Shown piece by piece: positions 17,989 through 25,865 of a stretch of DNA of 64,000 nt. Location of the stretch: positions 1 to 64,000 of the forward strand of contig NZ_CANMQD010000008.1 of NCBI RefSeq assembly GCF_947499945.1, in the 5' to 3' direction. The notes beneath the pieces are model-generated. The model had not been told where the DNA came from, made no database searches, and saw only the letters and a list, made by a program, of their open reading frames with translations. Numbering within the stretch: the stretch's first letter is position 1; each line of letters starts with the position of its first letter. The translations under genes and the position numbers were made by a program. Origin of the DNA: an uncultured Sulfitobacter sp. Lineage in GTDB: Bacteria; Pseudomonadota; Alphaproteobacteria; Rhodobacterales; Rhodobacteraceae.

Positions 17989-18555
17989 ATGCAGCATTTT
18001 GACAATTTGGATATTGTTATAAAGCCGCCTGAGATTGCACTCTATTATGGCGGTTTTCTCCGTCATATGTCGGGGCAGATCAAGTCAGGTGACTGGCACA
18101 GCAAGGCAGTTTCACTGGACAATCTGTTCAAATACACCGCCTGCATCAAACGTTTCCGGTACAACTTCTCTTGGGAAGAAACAGGGGTTTACCAATTATC
18201 GATGGACTGGATCGCTCAACACGGCAGCCTCGACGGCTATACAACCCTTGAAGAGATCAAACACAGATACCAGCAGATAGACCGTCTGTACCGGCAGATA
18301 AATCTGGAACGCCGCATCAAGCCCGCGTGGCTTTTGCACCCTGATAACCCTGTGTTATGCGCCAGTGACGGCATACTCATCCACGTCGGCCCCGACGGGC
18401 GTCAGTTTTTTGGCGCAGGTGGGATACACCGGATGGCTATTTGTCACCTGCTTGGGCTCCAAACATCCCCCGCACAGCTGGGATGTGTGCATCCTGACGG
18501 GATCACATCAGTGGATGTCATGCGCCCGAAACAGCATCGGCCACTCAGCGTGTAG
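17989..18555 (+). CDS. Hypothetical protein with ParB-like C-terminal motif
   Basis: A 188-residue protein of unknown function. I choose the ATG at 17989 because AGAGGG lies six bases before it; a GTG at 17938 would add 17 residues but has no ribosome site. No signal peptide or membrane segment. The C-terminal third reads ILIHVGPDGRQFFGAGG then IHRMAICHLLGL, which resembles the DGxHRLAIAxxLG core of ParB-like domains found in some polysaccharide loci. The motif is imperfect, so this is only a suggestion. The 3' end overlaps the convergent sulfotransferase gene by 11 bases. Confidence 0.65.
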   Translation: MQHFDNLDIVIKPPEIALYYGGFLRHMSGQIKSGDWHSKAVSLDNLFKYTACIKRFRYNFSWEETGVYQLSMDWIAQHGSLDGYTTLEEIKHRYQQIDRLYRQINLERRIKPAWLLHPDNPVLCASDGILIHVGPDGRQFFGAGGIHRMAICHLLGLQTSPAQLGCVHPDGITSVDVMRPKQHRPLSV

Positions 18556-19507
18556 TTGCCAGATCAGCAACCAGCGCCGCATCCAGATCGGTGTGAAACA
18601 TATGCTCGGGCTCGTCCGGCATATCAGTGCCAAAGACCACACCCCGATTTTGCGCCAGACGGGTATTGACCTGTGCCAACCCAGCCATGAACTCGTGGCG
18701 AAGCTTACTGCCCATCATGCCACGCCGCGCCAGCATCTGTTGCAAAGCTTCGGGCGGGTCACGGCGAAGCTTTGTCAACAGCGGCCCTAATGCATAGTCG
18801 AGATGTGCCGCGTTCATCTGGCGGATCAGTTCAATTGCACCTGCGGGCGGGCTTACGTTGGTCTGCGGTGTCGCCGCGATACGCAGGTCCGTCTGCGCCG
18901 CTTCTAATATGGGTACATGCAAGCCGTCGCCTTTAAGCAGATCATAGTTCACCGCACGCACAGGGCCAAACGCATCCCAGCGCTGCAAATTGGTATCATA
19001 GTCAAAGCGTGCAGCGATTTCAGGCACTTTTACAAACTCGGCGATGGTGCCTGTGGCAATGGGTTTACGCTCACGCACATATTGCGAAAACAGCGATTCC
19101 GCATAGCGGTCCTGACGGCGCAGAAAACAGACGATTTCGAAATCGAACACATCGCGCCAGGGCGCAAAGAATTCCTGCAACGCGTCGCGTGGCAGGCTCA
19201 GACCTTCCTCGCTCAGGATCAGGCAATCTGCACGGCTGGCTTTGAATTCGGCCATGATCAGATCACGTTCGGTGGCCATCGCATCCGCGCCGTTCAGTGT
19301 GGCGCGGTAGATGAAGTTATGGGCGGGCAGATGCGGGTGCGGATCGCGGGAGGGATCGGGATAGCAGATGCCTGCGCGGCGCAGGGCATCGCGGTTGTCG
19401 CGCAGCGCCGACTGGATCGACGTGGTGCCCGTCTTATGCGTCCCCACATGCAGGACCAGACGCGGGCGACCCCGACGTGGCATCAGGCGCGACAACAGGC
19501 GCCTCAC
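18545..19507 (-). CDS. Sulfotransferase-like protein
   Basis: A 320-residue protein with the PAPS 5'-phosphosulfate-binding loop of sulfotransferases near the N-terminus (LVLHVGTHKTGTTSIQSAL, about 17-35). A second family feature is CLILSEEGLS then FEIVCFLRRQDRYAESL, where the Arg after the beta strand normally contacts the 3'-phosphate. I use the GTG at 19507, which overlaps the preceding stop as GTGA; a TTG one codon upstream is less likely. It is the last gene of a set of three overlapping genes with a GlfT2-like glycosyltransferase, so sulfation of that polysaccharide is the natural inference. Confidence 0.82.
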   Translation of the reverse strand: MRRLLSRLMPRRGRPRLVLHVGTHKTGTTSIQSALRDNRDALRRAGICYPDPSRDPHPHLPAHNFIYRATLNGADAMATERDLIMAEFKASRADCLILSEEGLSLPRDALQEFFAPWRDVFDFEIVCFLRRQDRYAESLFSQYVRERKPIATGTIAEFVKVPEIAARFDYDTNLQRWDAFGPVRAVNYDLLKGDGLHVPILEAAQTDLRIAATPQTNVSPPAGAIELIRQMNAAHLDYALGPLLTKLRRDPPEALQQMLARRGMMGSKLRHEFMAGLAQVNTRLAQNRGVVFGTDMPDEPEHMFHTDLDAALVADLATTR

Positions 19508-19995
19508 CAATACACCTGCGGGATCCAGTGGTGGCGCACATCGTCCAGATCATCCAGCGGCGCACAAAACGGTGTACCCCGTTTACAGCCCAGCCAATCG
19601 CCACTCTTCGAGCGCAGCATCAAATGGTCGCCACGCCGGTAGAGCAGCCATTGGACCCCTGTCAGTACATGATCGGGATCGGATTTCTCCAGCCGCACAT
19701 CAGGAGCATCTGCACCCAGACAATAGTCATCCTCATTCTGGCACACCAATCGCCACAGGCCCGACTGCCCCGGCACTTCGACACATTTCCAACGGGTGCC
19801 GGCAAAGGGGTGTGCGGTACTTTTGGCGGTGGTCACACGGCGGCTGTCAAACACACCGTCCAGCCACAACGGTTTGGCCGCACTGCGCAGCGCCAGATGC
19901 ATGCCATCGCGCAGCCGCAGACCCTGCCATCCCTCCAGCGCTTGCGCACTGCCATCCACAGGTGCACGCAGCAATGTCATCGGCACTTCAGCCAT
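19504..19995 (-). CDS. Hypothetical 163-residue protein, possibly beta-trefoil
   Basis: The start ATG at 19995 overlaps the end of the upstream glycosyltransferase by 8 bases, and its stop overlaps the sulfotransferase start by 4 bases, so all three are translationally coupled. No signal peptide. The sequence shows short beta-rich repeats with W/L and LG positions (GTRWKCVEVPGQ; YCLGADAP; WLLYRRGDHLML; DWLGCKRG) reminiscent of ricin-type beta-trefoil carbohydrate binders, but this is weak. No family recognised. Context says it acts with its two neighbours on the same glycan. Confidence 0.7.
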   Translation of the reverse strand: MAEVPMTLLRAPVDGSAQALEGWQGLRLRDGMHLALRSAAKPLWLDGVFDSRRVTTAKSTAHPFAGTRWKCVEVPGQSGLWRLVCQNEDDYCLGADAPDVRLEKSDPDHVLTGVQWLLYRRGDHLMLRSKSGDWLGCKRGTPFCAPLDDLDDVRHHWIPQVYW

Positions 19996-21967
19996 TGCGC
20001 TGCCCCGATGTGACATGGGTGATGCTGCTTTCCCATGCACTCAGTTCTTCTTGCCAGAAATCTGCCTGCATGGTCGTATTCAGTTGCGCGATATAATGCG
20101 CTTTGAGCGCGTCAAACTCTGTCGCAAAGTGGTCGATCTGGGCATAAAGCCGTGCTGCGGCCCGTGCCACTGCAACTCCGTGTGCGCCCTCTTGGGGGCG
20201 ATAGACATATTGGGTCCAGTTGTTGGGGTTGGTCAGGATCACCTGCGTCAGCGGAATACGCGAGGCCGTGTCACGGCGCAGATCTTTGGACTTGCGTGCT
20301 TTTTTCGCACCCACACTGCGGTCCACGGGCCGCTCTGGTGTCATATAGAGGAAGAAGTGATGTTCGGCCTGCCCGTGACGCGGATCGCTTTGCTCAAGCA
20401 GTTCTTGAATGATCTCGGGGGGGAGCTGTTCGAACTTTTGATCGAAAGCGCGGAATTTACCTAGCCGCTGGACATAACGCGGCGCGAACCCGTGGGTCAA
20501 AAACATCTCGCGGTCGATGATGTCCTCAAGGATGGTCGCGTACAACTCGAGCCCCATGGGATCAGCTATGCCCAGATGCGACAATGCGCGTTGCAAAAAG
20601 AACTGCACCATCGTGTCGGCGCTTTCCTGACCATAACACAGGTTCACGATCAAGCCGTGGCTGATCGACATATACTCCTGCCCGTAGGAATGCGCAGGCT
20701 CGTGCCAACTGGCCATATTGGGGTTAGAGATAACATTGTGCCCGTATGCGCGACCACGCAGGGAATACTCAATGTCATCGCCGCGCAGGAAAAACGCAGC
20801 CGGATAGCCCATCTCGGGCAGGATCGCTGCGGGCAGGGACTGAAAAATGAAAGTGGAGTATTCGGGGTAATGCGCCGCAGCCAAGTCCGAGATGTCCGCC
20901 ACGCTTTCGATCTCGCGGCCATGGCGCAAAAACCTTGGGCGAATAACCTCGCGCTTGCCCGTGATAGAGCCGCCTGCAAACCGGCCCCACATGGAGCCGT
21001 CTTCCCACAGAACGCGGCGGTTGTTCTGGCGGAACACCGGCAGGGTGAACATGGTGGTGTCAGTGCGAAACAGCGATGCGGCCCAGTTGCGACGCAAGCT
21101 TTCCAATGACACGCCGAGATCATCATCCAGCAGCAGCACTTCGTCCGGCATCACATCCGCCTGCGCAAACGCCTCGCGTGCGTGCAGCATGACCTGGCTC
21201 ATGTTGCCACCCCCGCCCAGATTGGCACCGGCGTAGACAAAGATATTGAACATGCCCCCTGCTGTGGCCGTGGCATAGTCACGCTTGCTCACGCCGTCGG
21301 AGGCATCCAGCACAACAAAGGCCGTGTTGCGCAGGAAGTGGGTATAGTCCCCCAAGGCCGCCTCGCGGCGCAACTGTGCAAACAGGGCCACCACATCGCG
21401 CGTCCGTCCAAAGGTGCGCAACAATACAACCATACGCCCATCTACATCGCGCGGGGCGGCGGTTTCCCATGTCAGGCTGTCGATGCGGGATTTGCCACTG
21501 CGGGCCTGCACCCGCGCCTCCAGACGCACACTGGCAGGCAGGTCAGCACCAAGGCTGACACGCACCGGATCACTGCCCGCTTGGCTGGCCGCATCGCTCA
21601 GCAGTTTTGTGCTGCCTTCGGTATCATGAGTATAGAGGCCCAGATGGAAGCGCCCCTTGCCACGCAACACCAGATGCAGATTGTTCACAGCTGTATGTTT
21701 GCGAAAAATGTCAGGGAAAAAGCCGTTGCGCAGACTGTCTGTGCTTAGAAAATCCTGATTGGCCAATGTGACGGGCAAACCGCGCACATCCGACACATGG
21801 TCCGCCCCCGTTTTGAAATAGAGGTCTTGGGTGTCTGGATCGGGGTTTGTGCAATCCAACCCCTGTACAGTGACCATTTCACCCGTAGAAAGGGGTCGCG
21901 TCTTACGCGCCCATGTGCTCAGGAACGACGCAAGTTGGGAGGTTATCTCCCCCTCGGGTTGGGACAT
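19988..21967 (-). CDS. GlfT2-like galactofuranosyltransferase (GT2 family)
   Basis: A 659-residue protein shaped like GlfT2: an N-terminal beta-sandwich region (to about residue 170), a GT-A core and a long helical C-terminus. The GT-A core begins at MVVLLRTFGRTRDV. The metal-binding DDD lies at about 281-283 (VLLLDDDLGVS), and the second acidic motif FFLRGDDIEYSLR at about 393-405, followed by NMASWHEPAHSYG, with a His as in GlfT2. I place the start at 21967, behind CGGAG; ATGs at 21997 and upstream are alternatives. Predicted to polymerise or transfer galactofuranose from UDP-Galf; a glf gene is at the window end. A second, divergent copy is at 30108-31955. Confidence 0.8.
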   Translation of the reverse strand: MSQPEGEITSQLASFLSTWARKTRPLSTGEMVTVQGLDCTNPDPDTQDLYFKTGADHVSDVRGLPVTLANQDFLSTDSLRNGFFPDIFRKHTAVNNLHLVLRGKGRFHLGLYTHDTEGSTKLLSDAASQAGSDPVRVSLGADLPASVRLEARVQARSGKSRIDSLTWETAAPRDVDGRMVVLLRTFGRTRDVVALFAQLRREAALGDYTHFLRNTAFVVLDASDGVSKRDYATATAGGMFNIFVYAGANLGGGGNMSQVMLHAREAFAQADVMPDEVLLLDDDLGVSLESLRRNWAASLFRTDTTMFTLPVFRQNNRRVLWEDGSMWGRFAGGSITGKREVIRPRFLRHGREIESVADISDLAAAHYPEYSTFIFQSLPAAILPEMGYPAAFFLRGDDIEYSLRGRAYGHNVISNPNMASWHEPAHSYGQEYMSISHGLIVNLCYGQESADTMVQFFLQRALSHLGIADPMGLELYATILEDIIDREMFLTHGFAPRYVQRLGKFRAFDQKFEQLPPEIIQELLEQSDPRHGQAEHHFFLYMTPERPVDRSVGAKKARKSKDLRRDTASRIPLTQVILTNPNNWTQYVYRPQEGAHGVAVARAAARLYAQIDHFATEFDALKAHYIAQLNTTMQADFWQEELSAWESSITHVTSGQRNG

Positions 21968-22034
21968 GGGGGCACTCCGAAAAGATAATGGACTCATAAG
22001 ACTGCGATACCCTAAGCGCGCAGGCATTGTCCAG

Positions 22035-22067
22035 TTGGCGGCGCAAGCAAGGAGCCTGCGCCGCCAA
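22035..22067. other. Perfect 11-bp stem-loop between RTX gene and glycosyltransferase
   Basis: TTGGCGGCGCA (22035-22045) pairs perfectly with TGCGCCGCCAA (22057-22067) around an 11-base loop. It lies 24 bases after the RTX gene stop on the minus strand. No T-run follows on either strand, so it could be a rho-dependent end, an RNA-stability hairpin or a protein site. Confidence 0.5.
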
Positions 22068-22091
22068 GGCACCTATATTAAACTCAAGTGC

Positions 22092-25000
22092 TTAGAAGCC
22101 CATGTCTTCTTGCAGGGTAAAGATAAAGTCGCTGCCCGAGATATCACCGGCGGCACCTTGGACGAGGATGGTGTTGCCAAAGTTATCGGCCACCAGCGCG
22201 TCGCCGCCCACGGTCGTCACGGTCAGATCGATGCGGCCGTTGACTTGACTATTGTCCGCAAAGACCAGCATGTCTTCGCCATCGCTGAAGTCGCCGATGG
22301 TATCATTGCCAAAGTTGTCATCGAAGATGAAATAGTCTTCTCCGCTAAAGCCGCGCAGGCTGTCGTTGCCCAACCCGCCGTTGATGTCGTTCTCGTCGCT
22401 ATTTCCGCTGAGGGTATCGTTGAAGCCCGAGCCATTGAGCCCCTCGATGGAGGTGAACGTATCCCCCGCCGCATGGCTGCCTGCGGTAAAGCCGGAGTTT
22501 AGGCTGATGTTCACTGCGCCCGAGGCATCGCCATAGTCGGCGATGTCAAAGCCGCTGCTGCCTTCCAGCGTATCCGCGCCCAGACGCCCGCGCAGGATGT
22601 CATTCCCGTCCCCGCCCATCAGGTAGTTGGCACCCGAGTCGCCATTTAGCGAATCGTCGAACGCCGAGCCGATGACATCCTCGATGGAGATGAACGTATC
22701 CCCCGCTGCATGGCCACCTTGGGTAAAGTTGGTCGCCAGCGAGAGGTTCACCCCTTCGTTGGAATTGGCATAGCTGGCAACGTCAGTGCCGCCGTTGCCG
22801 CGCAGCACATCAGCGCCCAGACCGCCCTCCAGTATGTTGCCGTTGTTGTCACCATTCAGAGTGTCGCCAAAGCGTGAGCCGATCAGGTTCTCGATCGAGC
22901 TGAACGTATCGCCCGAGGCATGGTTGCCCGCGCCGCCGCCCGCAAATCCGGTGAGCAGCGAGACATTCACCGAGCCTGCGCTGTCGGTATAGTCAGCGGT
23001 ATCAAAGCCGCCGTTGCCGTTGAGCGCATCACCGCCCGCACGTCCGCGCAGGATGTTATTGCCGTTGGACCCGTTCAGGACATCGCCATTGGCCGACCCA
23101 AACAGGTTCTCGATGCTGTCAAACGTATCGCCGTTGGCGTGGTTGGCCGTGCCGCCGCCCGCAAATCCGGTGAGCAGCGAGACGTTCACGAATGTCCCCG
23201 ACGCACGGTAATCGGCGGTGTCCGATCCGCCGCCGCCAAACAGGCTGTCCGCGCCAAGGCGGCCCTCAAAGATGTTGTCCTCGCCGTCGCCCGTGATCCG
23301 GTCGCCAAAGTTGGTGCCGCGCACGTTCTCGATGGAGATGAACACATCGCCCAAAGCATCGGTGCTGGGCCCGCCATTGGCAAAACCGCTGGCCAGCGAG
23401 ACGTTGATGTTGGTGAAGTTATCGAGGTAATCGGCCCAGTCAGACCCTTCGCCACCATCCAGTGTGTCGCCCAGCCCCGCATTGGACTGTTCCTGTCCGC
23501 GCCCGCGCAGATAGTCATCGCCTTTGCCGCCCGACAGGTAGTTGTCGAAATCATCGCCGTTGATCAGATCGTTATGGTCCGACCCGATGACATTGCGGAA
23601 GCTGGTGCTCATCGCACCGTTGAGGAAGGTATCACCAATCGCATGGCTGCCCGATCCGCCGCCGACAAAACCCGTCTCGAGCGAGACGTTCACAAAACCG
23701 GTGGAGGACTTATAGCTCAGCGTGTCGCCCGCGCCGGATGGCGAAAAGGCCTGGTTGCCGACCATGTTATCCGCGCCCGCGCCGCCCTCGATGACGTTGT
23801 CACCGCTGTCGCCCACAATCACATCGTTGCGCGAGGAGCCGATGACGTTCTCGATGCTGATGAACTGGTCATTGCCCTGACCGATGGCGTTGAAGCTGCC
23901 ACCACCGATGCCGTCCAGAAACACCATCACAGACCGGTCCACAGAGGCGAAGGAGGCGGTATCAGAGCCATCGCCACCGTCGATCGTGTCATTGCCGAGG
24001 CCTCCGTCCAGCGTGTCATCGCCCCCAAAGGCATTGAGGGTTCCCTCCCCGAATACCATACCTTCTATGATGCTGTCGGTACTACTGTCACCGACCAGAA
24101 GGTCATTCCCTGCGCCAGTCTCGATATAATCGTCTCCGTTATAAACCGTCAGATCACCTCCGGTGGTGATATTGCCCTGCAACAGCCTTGCATCACCATA
24201 CGCCTGGACATTTTCGATCCCTGACAAGCGCATATCGTCGCTGCCAAACTGGAGCTCTTCGCCGCCGTCTACGGTGATCACATTTGCGTCCCCGTAGAGA
24301 TCGATGTCGCTGGTAACTATGAGCTGCGAGGTCACTGCAATTGTATCATCGCCAAAAAGGTGCGCCACATCGGAGGTGAGTGTGGCGGTCTCCAGATCGC
24401 CATAAACGTCGTTGACGATATTGCCTAATGCGTTGTTATTGGTGCGGTCATCAGATACGATGATCACGTCATTCCCGGCACCAAGAGAAGCGCCAGAGCT
24501 CAGACTTGCGGTCCTTGCATCCCCGTATACCCCTTGTGATCCCGTATTGGTGATGAACAGCCTGTCATCCCCTCCTGTAAACGCGCCTTGCACAAGGACC
24601 ACGGTGTCTGCATCACCGATTACGTTACCAACATTAAATGTATCACCATCAACGTCTAAACCATAAAACTGGCTTGTGATGTTGATCAGATCGTCGCCAC
24701 CGCGGATTGATGCACCGCTTTCGTGGTTGATGTCGTCAAAATCACCGGAAACCAAAGTGTTGCTTGCGGAGGAATCAAGTGTGATCGTGTCGTTACCGCC
24801 CTCCAGTGTAGAGAAGACACCCGCACTGACTGACATACTGTCGACATCGCCCACAATTGTACTCACATAGGTCCCGTTCCGATCAGGGTCGGTCGCCTCC
24901 ACCAAAATCACGTCATTGCCGCCATAGACAGCGCTTCCTGAATCAGCAGTATTACCATCACCGGCAATCAGGGAAATGTCATCGGTGTTGCGCAGCAGGA

Positions 25001-25721
25001 TCGTATCATCGCCGCCGTAGGTCGTGCCGCCCATGCCCGTAAAGTTCACATCGCCAATAATGTTGCTATAGTTCCAGTCGCTATCTGCAACGGGCGAGAA
25101 GGTGATGAACACATCGTCACCGCCATAGACGGTACCGCTATTGCCGGTGCCCGGCCCACCCACATCTCCCACAAGGTTTAGCGTGCTTGCATTGATGAAA
25201 CGGTCGTTGCCACCAAACAGCGTACCACCGGCATTCACGGTCAGGGCATCGCCGATTATCTCGCCGGAGAGATTGTTTGCAATTCCGTCGCCGGTAAATG
25301 TGTCGCGCGCGCCCGTCAGCGTCTGGCCCGTGGCCACACGCACAAAATCACCCATCATGGTGAGGGAACCGCCTTGTGTTGGCAACAGTACGTCGGTTTC
25401 GCCCGCCAGTGCCGTATTCCAGAACTTTTCATGGTTCAGGGCAGTATTACCGGAATCAATAAAATCCGTGAGCGGCGCATTCAGACCGAGGATCGAAAGA
25501 ATAGAGTTGGTCCCTCCCGATGTTGCAATGAATATGCCGTTGACCGTTCCGGCCAGACCGGGCGTAAAATCCCCCAGATATCCCAGTGCAGTGATCTGAT
25601 AGGAGTTTGAACTGGTCCAAGTGTAGCTGAACGGTGTTGTCGTCCCGCTGTTAAATGAGACGTTGCTGATATTCGACGCGTCGAATGTTCCCGACAGCTG
25701 GGTTGCATCAATTTGTGCCAT
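22092..25721 (-). CDS. RTX repeat protein, type I secretion substrate
   Basis: A 1209-residue protein with no signal peptide; the ATG follows AGGA eight bases upstream. An N-terminal ~130-residue domain of unknown fold is followed (about 140-540) by unusual 40-50-residue repeats alternating YGGDD/GGND motifs with VIGDV-type strands. Standard RTX nonapeptides follow, and from about 590 come units containing VNVSLxTGFxGGG and GDTFxSIENLxGS. The C-terminus (YFIFDDNFGNDTIGDFSDGED and on) is the serralysin-type secretion domain shared by the other RTX proteins here. It should bind calcium on export and fold outside the cell. It sits between a KpsC-like gene and a GlfT2-like gene in one minus-strand block. 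Confidence 0.88.
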   Translation of the reverse strand: MAQIDATQLSGTFDASNISNVSFNSGTTTPFSYTWTSSNSYQITALGYLGDFTPGLAGTVNGIFIATSGGTNSILSILGLNAPLTDFIDSGNTALNHEKFWNTALAGETDVLLPTQGGSLTMMGDFVRVATGQTLTGARDTFTGDGIANNLSGEIIGDALTVNAGGTLFGGNDRFINASTLNLVGDVGGPGTGNSGTVYGGDDVFITFSPVADSDWNYSNIIGDVNFTGMGGTTYGGDDTILLRNTDDISLIAGDGNTADSGSAVYGGNDVILVEATDPDRNGTYVSTIVGDVDSMSVSAGVFSTLEGGNDTITLDSSASNTLVSGDFDDINHESGASIRGGDDLINITSQFYGLDVDGDTFNVGNVIGDADTVVLVQGAFTGGDDRLFITNTGSQGVYGDARTASLSSGASLGAGNDVIIVSDDRTNNNALGNIVNDVYGDLETATLTSDVAHLFGDDTIAVTSQLIVTSDIDLYGDANVITVDGGEELQFGSDDMRLSGIENVQAYGDARLLQGNITTGGDLTVYNGDDYIETGAGNDLLVGDSSTDSIIEGMVFGEGTLNAFGGDDTLDGGLGNDTIDGGDGSDTASFASVDRSVMVFLDGIGGGSFNAIGQGNDQFISIENVIGSSRNDVIVGDSGDNVIEGGAGADNMVGNQAFSPSGAGDTLSYKSSTGFVNVSLETGFVGGGSGSHAIGDTFLNGAMSTSFRNVIGSDHNDLINGDDFDNYLSGGKGDDYLRGRGQEQSNAGLGDTLDGGEGSDWADYLDNFTNINVSLASGFANGGPSTDALGDVFISIENVRGTNFGDRITGDGEDNIFEGRLGADSLFGGGGSDTADYRASGTFVNVSLLTGFAGGGTANHANGDTFDSIENLFGSANGDVLNGSNGNNILRGRAGGDALNGNGGFDTADYTDSAGSVNVSLLTGFAGGGAGNHASGDTFSSIENLIGSRFGDTLNGDNNGNILEGGLGADVLRGNGGTDVASYANSNEGVNLSLATNFTQGGHAAGDTFISIEDVIGSAFDDSLNGDSGANYLMGGDGNDILRGRLGADTLEGSSGFDIADYGDASGAVNISLNSGFTAGSHAAGDTFTSIEGLNGSGFNDTLSGNSDENDINGGLGNDSLRGFSGEDYFIFDDNFGNDTIGDFSDGEDMLVFADNSQVNGRIDLTVTTVGGDALVADNFGNTILVQGAAGDISGSDFIFTLQEDMGF
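22430..23930 (-). repeat. Tandem VNVSL/SIENL RTX units of the 1209-residue protein
   Basis: Six clear and one divergent copy of a roughly 65-75-residue unit. Each has a VNVSL strand, a GG-rich turn, GDTF-SIENL-GS and two to three GGxGxD nonapeptides. Boundaries are approximate. Confidence 0.75.
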
Positions 25722-25865
25722 GAAAATATCCTATGAAATTAAAATGTTAAGTTTATTTGAATAGATTGCCACAATATTAACATAATTTTGTCCTGTTTTT
25801 AACAAATTTTTTAAAACACAGGACGCACCGTAAAATGCGGGTCGGGTTTGTAAAACAGGGCGGCT

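Noticed and set aside
22920-24224. 434-codon + strand open frame
   Set aside because: Antisense shadow of the 1209-residue RTX protein, with low-complexity VARGAAARKSGEQ-type repeats produced by the RTX repeats.
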